Source: Variovorax sp. DXTD-1 (GTDB lineage Bacteria; Pseudomonadota; Gammaproteobacteria; Burkholderiales; Burkholderiaceae_C). Taken from it: 64,000 bases of DNA. The notes below the pieces were generated by a model. It worked only from the letters and a program-made list of their open reading frames with translations. It was not told where the DNA came from and did not search any database. Within the stretch, counting starts at the first letter, position 1; each line of letters opens with the position of its first letter. Of the stretch, positions 51,709-62,291 are shown one piece after another. The stretch lies in the NCBI RefSeq assembly GCF_003984625.1, contig NZ_RWKH01000013.1, positions 1 through 64,000 of the forward strand, in the 5' to 3' direction. The translations under genes were made by a program, and so were the position numbers.

Positions 51709-52974
51709 TTACTTGAGCAAGGCCAGCGACAGGCTCGGAAAGAGCGACAGCAGCACCAGCGCCGCGCAGCAGATCAGGAAGAACGGCAGGGTGACGATGA
51801 ACATCTTTCCCGGCTTGGCACCGGTAACGGCCGAAGCCACGAAGAAGCTCAGGCCCACGGGCGGCGTCATGAGCCCGAGCACGAGGTTGATCACCACCAC
51901 CACGCCGAAGTGGCGCGGATCGATGCCGTAGATCTCCGTTGCAATGGGCAGCAGGATCGGCACGGTCATGATCAACCCCGGAATGCCGTCGATCACGGTG
52001 CCGATCACCAGCAGGATCAGGTTCACCAGCAGCAGGAAGGCGATAGGGTCCTTCGCCACGGTCTGGATCCATGCGGCCGTGGCCTGCGGCACCTTGCCGT
52101 AGATCAGCAGCCACGAGAACACCGCGGCCGCAGCCACCAGGAAGAGCACCACCGCCGAGTAGATTGCCGATTTCAGCAGGATCTGCGGAATCATCGCAAA
52201 GCGAAATTCCTTGGTGACGTAGCGGCCGATCAGCACCGCGGCCACCGCGCCCACTGCGGCGGCCTCGGTCGGGTTGGCAAAGCCGCCGAGGATGGAGCCG
52301 ACGATCACGATGGGAATCAGCAGCGTGGGGCAGGCCGTGAGCATGGTGTGCAGCCGCTCCCTGACGGTGCGCTTTGCGGTGCGCGGGTAGTTGTAGATCA
52401 GGCCCATGCAAGCGATCACGATGAAGAACGCCGCCGTGAGAATCACGCCGGGAATGATGCCGGCAATGAGCATGTCGCCCACCGCCACCTGCGCGAGCAC
52501 GCTGTACACCACGAACATCACCGAGGGCGGAATGATCGGCCCCAGCATGCCGCCGTACACCGTGATGCCGGCGGCAAAGGTCTTGTCGTAGCCCTGCTTC
52601 TCCATCTCAGGCACCATGATCTGGCTCATGATGGCCACCTGTGCCGTGGCCGAGCCGATGATCGACGACACCAGCATGTTGGCCAGGATGTTCACGTAGG
52701 CGAGGCCGCCCTTTACCGAGCCGATGAAGGCCAGCGCCAGGTCGACCAGCCGCCTGGTGATGCCGCCGCCGTTCATGACCTCGCCGATCAGGATGAACAG
52801 CGGAATCGCAATGAGGCTGTAGCTGTCGACACCGCCGAATATCTGCACCGGGAACGACTGGAACAGCACCGTGTCGCCCGAGTTGAGGATGTACACGATG
52901 CCCGCAAGGCACAGGCAGGCGCCGATCGGCACGCCGACCAGCATGATCAACAGGAAGAATGCGGAGGTCAGCAT
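51709..52974 (-). CDS. dctM: TRAP transporter large permease DctM-type
   Basis: 421-residue membrane subunit with about 12 helices that carries the Na+-coupled transport path. Typical DctM segments are IPLFILIGEVMNGGGITRRL, GGMLGPIIPPSVMFVVYSVL and LGLMTPPVGLSFFVASAV. Its ATG is one base after the dctQ stop (TGAcATG), showing tight coupling. dctP follows after a 46-bp gap. Confidence 0.95.
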   Translation of the reverse strand: MLTSAFFLLIMLVGVPIGACLCLAGIVYILNSGDTVLFQSFPVQIFGGVDSYSLIAIPLFILIGEVMNGGGITRRLVDLALAFIGSVKGGLAYVNILANMLVSSIIGSATAQVAIMSQIMVPEMEKQGYDKTFAAGITVYGGMLGPIIPPSVMFVVYSVLAQVAVGDMLIAGIIPGVILTAAFFIVIACMGLIYNYPRTAKRTVRERLHTMLTACPTLLIPIVIVGSILGGFANPTEAAAVGAVAAVLIGRYVTKEFRFAMIPQILLKSAIYSAVVLFLVAAAAVFSWLLIYGKVPQATAAWIQTVAKDPIAFLLLVNLILLVIGTVIDGIPGLIMTVPILLPIATEIYGIDPRHFGVVVVINLVLGLMTPPVGLSFFVASAVTGAKPGKMFIVTLPFFLICCAALVLLSLFPSLSLALLK

Positions 52975-52975
52975 G

Positions 52976-53590
52976 TCAGTTCACCGCGTCTGCGTTGGTC
53001 ACATGGAACTCGGCGTGCGTGCGCCGGGGCTGCAGTCCAAGGTCTTCGAGCAGGTTGGAGAGTGCATGCAGGCTGAGCGTGGCCGAGAAGACCGGCAGGA
53101 TCAGCTGGACGGCCCAGGCCGGCCAGTTCAGTGTCTGCGTGCGCTCGGTATAAAGAAAGTTGAAGGATTCGGCGGCGTATTCCTTCGCATCGAAGCCATG
53201 GCGCACGATGCCCACCGGATCCATGTAGAGCCAGCACATCGCCAGCAGCGCCAGGCCCAGCAGCAGCACGCCGCCCGACGCAGCGGCCTTGGCAACGCGC
53301 ACCGCTTTTTCGCCGAGCTTGTCGGTGAGCAGCGTCACTGCAAAGTCCAGCCGCAGCCGCGTCATTGCCGAGGCGCCGATGAAGGTGAGCCACACCACGC
53401 AGTACACCGAAGCCTCGTCGACCCAGTAGAGCGGCACGCCGCCGTAGCGCGTGACCACGTTCAGCAGCACCAGCACCATGAGCAGGCCCATCAGCCCGGA
53501 AAGCAGGCGGCGCTCCCAGCGCAGGACGAAGTCGGACGCATCGAGCACCCGGCGGGAAAAGCCCCCGCGTTCCAAGGCGTGTTCTTCCAT
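52976..53590 (-). CDS. dctQ: TRAP transporter small permease DctQ-type
   Basis: 204-residue four-helix membrane subunit. DctQ features are RYGGVPLYWVDEASVYCVVW and FIGASAMTRLRLDF. It is first in the order dctQ-dctM-dctP. The ATG at 53590 is preceded by an AT-rich stretch (53640-53672) that probably holds the promoter. The C-terminal cytoplasmic tail is about 25 residues. Confidence 0.91.
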   Translation of the reverse strand: MEEHALERGGFSRRVLDASDFVLRWERRLLSGLMGLLMVLVLLNVVTRYGGVPLYWVDEASVYCVVWLTFIGASAMTRLRLDFAVTLLTDKLGEKAVRVAKAAASGGVLLLGLALLAMCWLYMDPVGIVRHGFDAKEYAAESFNFLYTERTQTLNWPAWAVQLILPVFSATLSLHALSNLLEDLGLQPRRTHAEFHVTNADAVN

Positions 53591-53639
53591 GTGAGAAAGA
53601 GAAAAGAGGTGAAGGTTGACGAAGGGCAGGAGGGCCGGG

Positions 53640-53676
53640 TTTTATAAATATATTAATAAGATATTTGAGATATCCG
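53640..53676 (-). promoter_or_regulatory. AT-rich promoter region of dctQMP
   Basis: A 35-bp nearly pure A+T stretch in otherwise GC-rich DNA, 50 bp upstream of dctQ, with repeated ATATT/TATTA strings and GATAT-TTGA-GATATC. It is the only such stretch in the window. It probably holds the -10 region and a regulator site; no exact sigma-70 match is claimed. Confidence 0.45.
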
Positions 53677-53758
53677 CTCAGGGTATTAGCAGATTGCATG
53701 CCAGCCCAAAAAGTGATGAGCGGGCGGAAACGGTGCATGCCCGTAGCGCGCCGCAATG

Positions 53759-53791
53759 AAAAACGCCCCGCTGCATGCGGCAGCGGGGCGT
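53759..53791 (-). terminator. Rho-independent terminator of maeB
   Basis: Perfect 12-bp stem ACGCCCCGCTGC / GCAGCGGGGCGT with a 5-base loop; on the minus strand it is followed by a run of T (53763-53759). It lies 25 bp after the maeB stop and separates it from the TRAP operon. Confidence 0.88.
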
Positions 53792-53815
53792 CGGTCCGGT
53801 GAAGGCGGGGTCTTG

Positions 53816-56119
53816 CTACTTCAGCGCGGTCGTCGCATTCGCCACCGCCAGTGCCGTCATGTTGACCACGCGCCGCACGGTCGAAGAAGGCGTGAGCACA
53901 TGGGCCGAGCCCGAGGCGCCCAGCAGGATGGGTCCCACCGTGATGCCGTTGGCGCCCGTCATCTTCAGCACGTTGTAGAGGATGTGGGCGGAGTCCAGGT
54001 TCGGGCACACCAGCAGGTTGGCCTCGCCGGTAAGCGTGGTTTCGGGCAGCGCGACGCGGCGCACTTCTTCGGACAGCGCGGAGTCGCCGTGCATTTCGCC
54101 GTCGCATTCGATGTCGGGCGCCATCTGCGCGAACAGGTCGCGCGCCAGCCGCATCTTGCGCGCCGAGCCGCGGCTCGAAGTGCCGTAGTTCGAGTGCGAA
54201 AGAAAGGCGACCTTCGGCGGCAGCCCGAAGCGGCGCACCTCTTCGGCCGCCATCATCGCAATGCTGGCGAGCAGCTCGGCGCTCGGGTCCTCGTTCACGT
54301 TGGTGTCGGTAATGAACACTGTGCGCTTCTCGAGCGTGAGCGCGTTCAGCGTGGCAAAGCCCGGCGCGCCGCGCTTCAGGCCGATGAGGTTGCGGATGTG
54401 TTCCAGGTGCACGTCGAAGCGCCCCACCAGCCCGCAGATCATGGCGTCTGCATCGCCCAGGTGCAGCATCAGCGCGGCAATGATGGTGTTGGAGCGGCGC
54501 ACCATGGTCTTGGCGGCCTCGGGCGTCACGCCGCTGCGGCCCATGAGCTTGTGGAAGCTCTCCCAGTAGATGCGAAAGCGCGGATCGTCCTCGGGATCGA
54601 CAATTTCTACATCAGTGCCCACGCGGATGTGCAGGCCGGCCTTCTTGATGCGCGCCTCGATCACCGCGGGGCGGCCGACCAGGATGGGCTGCGCCAAGCC
54701 TTCGTCCACGGCCAGTTGCGCCGCGCGCAGCACGCGCTCGTCTTCGCCTTCGGCATAGGCCACGCGCTTGGCGGCCGCGATCTTGGCGGCGCTGAACACC
54801 GGGCGCATGAACATGCCGGTCTGATAGACGAAGCGCGTCAGGTGCTGGCGGTAGGCGTCCATGTCTTCGATGGGCCGCGCGGCCACGCCCGATGCATGCG
54901 CCGCCTTGGCCACGGCCGGCGCAATGCGCAGGATGAGCCGCGAATCGAAGGGCTTGGGAATGATGTAGTCGGGCCCGAACGACAGCTCTTGACCGGCATA
55001 GGCGGTGGCCACTTCTTCGCTGATGTCGGCCTTGGTGAGCTCGGCGATCTCGCGCACGCAGGCCAGCTTCATTTCTTCCGTGATCTTGCTGGCGCCGCAG
55101 TCGAGGGCGCCGCGGAAGATGTACGGAAAGCACAGCACGTTGTTGACCTGGTTCGGGTAGTCCGAACGGCCGGTGGCAATGATGCAGTCGGGCCGCACGG
55201 CCTTGGCAAGTTCGGGCCGGATCTCGGGCTCGGGGTTGGCCAGGGCCAGGATGATCGGCTGCGTGCCCATGGTCTTCACCATCTCGGCGCTCATCACGCC
55301 GGGGGCCGAGCAGCCGAGAAAAACGTCGGCGTCCTTCACCACGTCGGCCAGGGTGCGGGCGCCGGTGTCTTTTTGCGCGTAGCGTGCCTTGGAGTCGTCG
55401 AAGCCGCCCGCGCGGCCCATGTAGATCAGGCCCTTGGAGTCACAGGCGTAGATGTTGGCCGGCTTGGCGCCCAGGCCCACCATCACGTCGAGGCAGGCGA
55501 TGGCCGCCGCCCCGGCACCCGAAACAGCGATCTTCACGTCCTCGATCTTCTTGCCGACCAGCTCGAGCCCGTTGATCAGCGCCGCGGCCGAGATGATGGC
55601 CGTGCCGTGCTGGTCGTCGTGGAACACCGGAATGTTCATGCGCTCGCGCAGCTTCTTCTCGATGTAGAAGCACTCGGGGGCCTTGATGTCCTCGAGGTTG
55701 ATGCCGCCCAGCGTGGGCTCCAGCGCCGCAATGATGTCGACCAGCTTGTCGGGGTCGGTCTCGGCCAGTTCGATGTCGAACACGTCGATGCCGGCAAATT
55801 TCTTGAACAGGCAGCCCTTGCCCTCCATGACCGGCTTGGCGGCCAGCGGGCCGATGTTGCCCAGGCCCAGCACCGCCGTGCCGTTGGTGACCACGCCCAC
55901 CAGGTTGCCGCGCGCGGTGAAGTCGGCCGCCAGCGAAGGGTCGGCCGCGATATCGAGGCAGGGGTAGGCCACGCCGGGCGAATAGGCCAGCGACAGGTCG
56001 CGCTGGTTCAGGAGCGGCTTGGTCGGCGTGATGGAAATCTTGCCCTTGACGGGCGAGCGGTGGTATTCGCGCGCTGCATCGCGAAGAGCTTCTTCTGCGG
56101 GGGAGAGGGGTGCAGCCAT
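53816..56119 (-). CDS. maeB: NADP-dependent malic enzyme with phosphotransacetylase-like domain
   Basis: 767-residue cytoplasmic enzyme converting malate to pyruvate, CO2 and NADPH. Residues 1 to about 430 form the malic enzyme ([41 protein letters not shown]); residues about 440-767 form a PTA-like regulatory domain ([27 protein letters not shown]), the usual MaeB layout, where acetyl-CoA acts as inhibitor in known cases. The ATG has AAGGAGACATTTC before it. A single gene with its own terminator; the nearby TRAP importer would supply dicarboxylates. Confidence 0.96.
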   Translation of the reverse strand: MAAPLSPAEEALRDAAREYHRSPVKGKISITPTKPLLNQRDLSLAYSPGVAYPCLDIAADPSLAADFTARGNLVGVVTNGTAVLGLGNIGPLAAKPVMEGKGCLFKKFAGIDVFDIELAETDPDKLVDIIAALEPTLGGINLEDIKAPECFYIEKKLRERMNIPVFHDDQHGTAIISAAALINGLELVGKKIEDVKIAVSGAGAAAIACLDVMVGLGAKPANIYACDSKGLIYMGRAGGFDDSKARYAQKDTGARTLADVVKDADVFLGCSAPGVMSAEMVKTMGTQPIILALANPEPEIRPELAKAVRPDCIIATGRSDYPNQVNNVLCFPYIFRGALDCGASKITEEMKLACVREIAELTKADISEEVATAYAGQELSFGPDYIIPKPFDSRLILRIAPAVAKAAHASGVAARPIEDMDAYRQHLTRFVYQTGMFMRPVFSAAKIAAAKRVAYAEGEDERVLRAAQLAVDEGLAQPILVGRPAVIEARIKKAGLHIRVGTDVEIVDPEDDPRFRIYWESFHKLMGRSGVTPEAAKTMVRRSNTIIAALMLHLGDADAMICGLVGRFDVHLEHIRNLIGLKRGAPGFATLNALTLEKRTVFITDTNVNEDPSAELLASIAMMAAEEVRRFGLPPKVAFLSHSNYGTSSRGSARKMRLARDLFAQMAPDIECDGEMHGDSALSEEVRRVALPETTLTGEANLLVCPNLDSAHILYNVLKMTGANGITVGPILLGASGSAHVLTPSSTVRRVVNMTALAVANATTALK

Positions 56120-56260
56120 GAAATGTCTCCTTGTTTCTGACGGGCAATGAGGCTACCGCAAAAGCATGGCTTGTTCCCAAAAGGGAAATGCCGAAAACGC
56201 CTGAACCCATAGCCTGCGCGGAACCGAAGCGCCGGTTCGCTAAACTCCGAAAGTGTTAGC

Positions 56261-56300
56261 CAAGGTCACCCAAGGTTAAACAAGGCAAGGCAATGCAAGG
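56261..56300 (+). repeat. Pentameric CAAGG array upstream of the halogenase-like gene
   Basis: Eight consecutive pentamers of which five are exactly CAAGG and one is CAATG, at 56261, 56271, 56281, 56286, 56291 (CAATG) and 56296; the two fillers are TCACC and TTAAA. A further CCAAGG follows at 56309. It lies 67-106 bp before the ATG at 56367. It may be a slipped-strand repeat or a cluster of regulator half-sites. The rest of 56120-56366 shows nothing clear. Confidence 0.6.
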
Positions 56301-56366
56301 CCGTGCAGCCAAGGCCGCCGGCCATCGTCAATCAAGACACACAAAAGACAACGAAGAGGGCAGCGC

Positions 56367-57707
56367 ATGACACCCGGAGCTTTCACCACCACCGACCCCG
56401 ACGTCGTGGTCATCGGCGGCGGGCCTTCGGGCTCCACCGTGGCGGCGCTGCTCGCGGACAAGGGGCACGACGTGGTGCTGATCGAAAAGGCGCAGCATCC
56501 GCGCTTTCACATCGGCGAATCGCTGCTCCCCATGAACATGCCGCTGTTCGACCGGCTGGGCGTGCGCACCGAGGTCGAGGCGATCGGCATCAAGAAGCAT
56601 GGCGCCGAGTTTGTCTCGCCCTGGCACGACCATTCGAGCCATTTCGACTTCGGCGAGGCAATGGACAAGAGCTTTCCGTACGCCGTGCACGTGCGCCGCT
56701 CCGAGTTCGACGAACTGCTGTTCCGCCACGCCGGCAAGCTCGGCGCGCGCACCTTCGAAGGCCAGCGGGTTACCGGTGTCGACATGGACGCCGGCAAGGG
56801 CACGGCCGACAACCGCCCGCTGGTGAAGGTCAAGGCCGACGACGGCACCGAAACCCAGTGGCGCCCGCGCTTCGTCATCGATGCGAGCGGCCGCGACACG
56901 CTGCTGTCGAGCCAGTTCGACGCCAAGCAGCGCAACCGCAAGCACGCAAGCGCCGCGCTCTACGGCCACTTTGCCAATGCGGAGCGCCGCTCCGGCCGCT
57001 TCGAGGGCAACATCTCGCTCTTCTGGTTCGACCACGGCTGGTTCTGGTACATCCCGCTGAAGGACGGCACCGTGAGCGTCGGTGCCGTGGCCTCGCCTGC
57101 GTACTTCAAGGGCCGCCAGGGCAAGTCGCTCGAAGACTTCCTGATGGAGACGATTGCGCTTGCGCCCAAGCTGGCCGCGCGCCTGAAGAGCGCCACGCTG
57201 ATGGAAGGCGCCACCGCCACCGGCAACTACGCCTACGACTCCAAGTTCTGCCGCGGCGACCGATTCATGATGGTGGGCGATGCCTACGCCTTCGTCGACC
57301 CGATGTTCTCGTCGGGCGTGTACCTGGCGATGAACAGCGGCTTCGAGGCCGCCAAGGCAGCCGACCTGTGGCTCAAGGGTGAGGCGAAGGAGGCCGAAAA
57401 GGCCTTCCGCCACTACGAGAAGGTGATGAAGCGCGGACCGAAGATGTTCTCGTGGTTCATCTACCGCATCACTTCGCCGGCCATTCGGCGGCTGTTCATG
57501 GCGCCGCGCAACATCTGGCGCATGCAGGAGGCGCTCTTGTCCATATTGGCGGGCGACCTGTTCCGCGACACGCCCATCGGCCCCCGCTTCTGGGGCTTCA
57601 AGGTGACGTACTACGCCTCGTGCATCGGCATCCTGCCGCAGGCCGTGAAGACCTGGGCATGGCGCCGGCGCAACCTCAAGGAATCCCTGGAGGCTGCAAA
57701 GACCTGA
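56367..57707 (+). CDS. FAD-dependent halogenase-like oxidoreductase
   Basis: 446-residue flavoprotein. The FAD loop GGGPSG is at 17-22, and GD at 304-305 contacts FAD. Features used to mark flavin-dependent halogenases are present: W-x-W-x-I-P at 225-230 (WFWYIP), F-x2-P-x2-S-x-G at 309-317 (FVDPMFSSG) and a Lys in GIKKHGAEF (76 or 77) near the known catalytic Lys. It lacks the large C-terminal domain of tryptophan halogenases and has instead about 120 residues of mostly amphipathic sequence. It is a single gene with no flavin reductase or biosynthetic neighbours; substrate unknown. Non-halogenating relatives are possible. Confidence 0.8.
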   Translation: MTPGAFTTTDPDVVVIGGGPSGSTVAALLADKGHDVVLIEKAQHPRFHIGESLLPMNMPLFDRLGVRTEVEAIGIKKHGAEFVSPWHDHSSHFDFGEAMDKSFPYAVHVRRSEFDELLFRHAGKLGARTFEGQRVTGVDMDAGKGTADNRPLVKVKADDGTETQWRPRFVIDASGRDTLLSSQFDAKQRNRKHASAALYGHFANAERRSGRFEGNISLFWFDHGWFWYIPLKDGTVSVGAVASPAYFKGRQGKSLEDFLMETIALAPKLAARLKSATLMEGATATGNYAYDSKFCRGDRFMMVGDAYAFVDPMFSSGVYLAMNSGFEAAKAADLWLKGEAKEAEKAFRHYEKVMKRGPKMFSWFIYRITSPAIRRLFMAPRNIWRMQEALLSILAGDLFRDTPIGPRFWGFKVTYYASCIGILPQAVKTWAWRRRNLKESLEAAKT

Positions 57708-57716
57708 GCCGCAGGC

Positions 57717-58625
57717 TCAGTCCGGCGTGACGGTGTGCTGGGCGAGCGCCTCGAGCGCGCGCACCAGCGCCGAGTGGTCCTGCTGGCCATGGCCGAGGGC
57801 CGCACAGGCATTCATCAGCTGCGCCGCGCCCGCCGTCTGCGGCAGGGCCACACCCAGGGCCCGCGCACTCTGCAGCGCCAGGTTCAGGTCTTTCTGGTGC
57901 AGCGAGATGCGAAAGCCCGGTGCAAAGGTGCGCTTGATCATGCGCTCGCCATGCACTTCGAGAATGCGCGAGCTGGCAAAGCCGCCCATCAGCGCCTGTC
58001 GCACCTTGGCCGGATCGGCGCCGGCTTTGGAGGCGAACAGCAGCGCCTCGCCCACGGCCGCGATATTCAGCGCCACGATGATCTGGTTGGCCACCTTGCA
58101 GACCTGGCCGTCGCCCACGTTGCCGACCAGCGTGACGTTCTTGCCCATCTTCTCGAGCAGGGGCCGCACCTGGCCGAAGGTGCCTTCATCGCCGCCGCAC
58201 ATGATGGTGAGGCTTGCGGCCTTGGCGCCCACTTCGCCGCCCGAAACCGGCGCGTCGATGTAGCCGCAGCCCAGCGCGATGATGCGCTTGGCGAAACCCT
58301 TGGTGGCAATCGGATCGATGGAGCTGCAGTCGACCACGATCTTGCCGCGCGAATCCTTCAGGCCTTCGGCCACGCCCTGCGTGCCCGGCTCGCCGAACAG
58401 CACTTTCTCCACGTCGGGCGTGTCGGGCACCATGATGAAGATCACGTCGGCCTGGCGCGCCACGTCGGCGGCCGAGGCGCAGATGGTCGCCTTGGAGATG
58501 AAAGGCTCGGGCGTGTTGCCCTGGGTGTTCACGAACAGCTGGTAGCCCGCTTCGAGCAGATGGCCCGCCATGGGCGCACCCATGATGCCGAGGCCGATGA
58601 ATCCGATTTTTTGAGATTGCGACAT
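57717..58625 (-). CDS. glxR: 2-hydroxy-3-oxopropionate (tartronate semialdehyde) reductase
   Basis: 302-residue NAD(P)H reductase that turns tartronate semialdehyde into D-glycerate. The cofactor loop GFIGLGIMGAPMAGHLL, the DAPVSGGEVGAKAASL stretch, and the catalytic Lys in GDGQVCKVANQIIVALN are all present. It is last in gcl-hyi-glxR (32-bp gap from hyi), which assimilates glyoxylate. The ATG at 58625 starts MSQSQKIGFIG. It converges with the halogenase-like gene after 9 bp. Confidence 0.94.
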   Translation of the reverse strand: MSQSQKIGFIGLGIMGAPMAGHLLEAGYQLFVNTQGNTPEPFISKATICASAADVARQADVIFIMVPDTPDVEKVLFGEPGTQGVAEGLKDSRGKIVVDCSSIDPIATKGFAKRIIALGCGYIDAPVSGGEVGAKAASLTIMCGGDEGTFGQVRPLLEKMGKNVTLVGNVGDGQVCKVANQIIVALNIAAVGEALLFASKAGADPAKVRQALMGGFASSRILEVHGERMIKRTFAPGFRISLHQKDLNLALQSARALGVALPQTAGAAQLMNACAALGHGQQDHSALVRALEALAQHTVTPD

Positions 58626-58657
58626 GTCTTCAGTTTCCTTGGATGCTGTTGTCTGGT

Positions 58658-59443
58658 TCACTTCTGCTGCGTCAGGGCCTGCTGCCATCCGAGACCGTCG
58701 ACGGTGTCGCTGCGCGGCTTGTATTCGCAGCCGATCCAGCCGTCGTAGCCGATCGAATCGATGTGCCCGAAGAGCCACGGGTAATTGATTTCTCCCGTGC
58801 CCGGTTCGCCGCGCCCGGGGTTGTCGGCCAACTGGATGTGGCCGATGCGCGCGAGGTTCTTCGACAGCGTATTGCCGAGCTCGCCTTCCATGCGCTGCGC
58901 GTGATAGATGTCGTACTGCACCCGCAGGTTGGAAGAGCCCACCTCGTCGATCAACGCCAGCGCCTGGTCGGTGCGCGTGAGAAAGAAGCCCGGAATGTCG
59001 AAGGTGTTGATGGGCTCGATCAAGAGCCGGAGACCTGCCGCCTCGAGCTCTCCGGCAGCAAGGCGCAGGTTCTCGACCACGGTCTTGTGCGCGGCCTCGG
59101 TGCTCACGCCGGCCGGCAGCTTGCCGACCAGGCAGTTGAGCTGCGGGCAGCCCAGGGCCGTGGCGTAGTCGATGGCCATGGCAATGCCTTCGCGGAATTC
59201 GCCGGTGCGGTCCGGGTGGCAGGCAATGCCGCGCTCGCCCTTGTCCCAGTCGCCGGCGGGCAGGTTGTGCAGCACCTGCTGCAAACCGTTGGCCCGCAGC
59301 GCGGCAGTGAGCTCCTTCTTTTCGAAGGGGTAGGGAAACAGGTATTCCACCGCTTCGAAGCCTGCCTTGGCGGCGGCTTCGAAGCGCTGCATGAACGGCA
59401 GCTCCGTAAAGAGCATCGTGAGATTGGCTGCAAACTTGGGCAT
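58658..59443 (-). CDS. hyi: Hydroxypyruvate isomerase
   Basis: 261-residue TIM-barrel isomerase that interconverts hydroxypyruvate and tartronate semialdehyde. It begins PKFAANLTMLFTELPFMQRF, and the active-site and metal residues lie in LLIEPINTFDIPGFFL (Glu), VQYDIYHAQRMEGEL and IGCEYKP (Glu). It is the middle gene of the glyoxylate operon, 17 bp after gcl. The role in this operon is sometimes dispensable, but the gene is always found there in this order of bacteria (general knowledge). Confidence 0.94.
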   Translation of the reverse strand: MPKFAANLTMLFTELPFMQRFEAAAKAGFEAVEYLFPYPFEKKELTAALRANGLQQVLHNLPAGDWDKGERGIACHPDRTGEFREGIAMAIDYATALGCPQLNCLVGKLPAGVSTEAAHKTVVENLRLAAGELEAAGLRLLIEPINTFDIPGFFLTRTDQALALIDEVGSSNLRVQYDIYHAQRMEGELGNTLSKNLARIGHIQLADNPGRGEPGTGEINYPWLFGHIDSIGYDGWIGCEYKPRSDTVDGLGWQQALTQQK

Positions 59444-59460
59444 GGTGCGTGTCTCCTTGC

Positions 59461-61254
<1,794 letters not shown>

Positions 61255-61330
61255 TGGACTGTCTCCTTGAGTGGAGCCCACTGTAGGAAGCACGGGCCAT
61301 TCGAAGAAGACGGCTGTGGACCATATAGCC

Positions 61331-61347
61331 TATTCCAGATTGGAATA
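61331..61347 (+). promoter_or_regulatory. Perfect palindrome between gcl and its LysR gene
   Basis: TATTCCA-GAT-TGGAATA, a perfect 7-3-7 dyad that contains a T-N11-A LysR core. It lies 20 bp before the chosen LysR start (61367) and 77 bp upstream of gcl, so it is the likely binding site of this LysR protein on the divergent promoters. Confidence 0.75.
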
Positions 61348-61366
61348 AATGATTAGGATGCCGACC

Positions 61367-62269
61367 ATGGACAGATTGTTGGCAATGGAAATGTTCGTGC
61401 GCGTGGTCGAGACCGGCAGCTTCTCGAAAGCGGCCCTCGAGTTCCACACCACGCAGCCCACCGTCACCAAGCAGGTTGCGGCCACCGAGGCGCGCCTGAA
61501 GGTGCGGCTGCTCAACCGCAACACGCGCGGCGTGAGCCTGACCGAACCCGGCGCGCTCTACTACGAAAAGTGCAAGAACATCGTGCGCGAGTCCGAGGAG
61601 GCCGAAAGCATCGTGCAGCTGCGGCAGAACCAGGCCCAGGGCCTCTTGCGCGTGGGCACCTCGGTGGCCTTCGGGCGGCGGGTGGTGGTGCCGCTGGCGC
61701 TCGAGTACATGCGCCGGCATCCGCAGGTGCAGCTCGACCTGAGCTTCGAGGACCGCTATGTCGATTTGATTGCACAGGGCATCGACGTGGCCATTCGCAT
61801 GGGCAAGCTGGCCGATTCGTCGCTGGGTGCACGCTACCTTGGCACCAACCCCTGGGCCATGGTGGCGGCGCCGGGCTACCTGAAGAAGCACGGCACGCCC
61901 AAGCGCGCGCAGGACCTGAGCGCGCACGTGGCGCTCATCTACAGCAGCGTGGTGGGCGACGAGTTCTGGCGCATGCACACGCCCAAGGGCGATCCGGTGA
62001 CGGTGCCGGTCTCCGGGCGCTTTCGCTCGAACAACCTTTCCGCGGTGTTGGCCGCGGCGCGCGACGGCCTGGGCATTGCGCTCATGCCGCGCTACGTGGC
62101 GAGCGAATCGCTGGCCTCGGGCAAGGTGATCGAAGTGCTCGGCGACCATGCGTTGCCCGAGCAGGAAATCCACGCCGTCTTTCCCTCGCCGAAGCTGGTG
62201 CCGGGCAAGGTGTCGGGCTTCGTGGCTTTTCTGCAGGGGCGGTTTGCCGAAGGGTGGTGGGGCGGCTGA
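61367..62269 (+). CDS. LysR-family regulator, likely of gcl operon
   Basis: 300-residue LysR protein of the AaeR/CrgA-like type. The helix-turn-helix reads MEMFVRVVETGSFSKAALEF and TTQPTVTKQVAATEARLKVR, and the co-inducer domain follows (VALIYSSVVGDEFWRMHTPK). The ATG at 61367 is chosen because it gives MDRLLAMEMFV and has AGGA upstream; ATGs at 61349 and 61358 are possible, but the first starts right at the palindrome. Being divergent from gcl, it probably controls glyoxylate use. Confidence 0.9.
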   Translation: MDRLLAMEMFVRVVETGSFSKAALEFHTTQPTVTKQVAATEARLKVRLLNRNTRGVSLTEPGALYYEKCKNIVRESEEAESIVQLRQNQAQGLLRVGTSVAFGRRVVVPLALEYMRRHPQVQLDLSFEDRYVDLIAQGIDVAIRMGKLADSSLGARYLGTNPWAMVAAPGYLKKHGTPKRAQDLSAHVALIYSSVVGDEFWRMHTPKGDPVTVPVSGRFRSNNLSAVLAAARDGLGIALMPRYVASESLASGKVIEVLGDHALPEQEIHAVFPSPKLVPGKVSGFVAFLQGRFAEGWWGG

Positions 62270-62291
62270 CGCGCTCCACCATCTTCTTCTT

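Noticed and set aside
53756..56140. A 794-codon open frame on the plus strand opposite maeB
   Set aside because: It is antisense to a clear full-length malic enzyme, is very rich in His, Arg, Gly and Ala as expected for a GC-rich shadow frame, and resembles no protein family.
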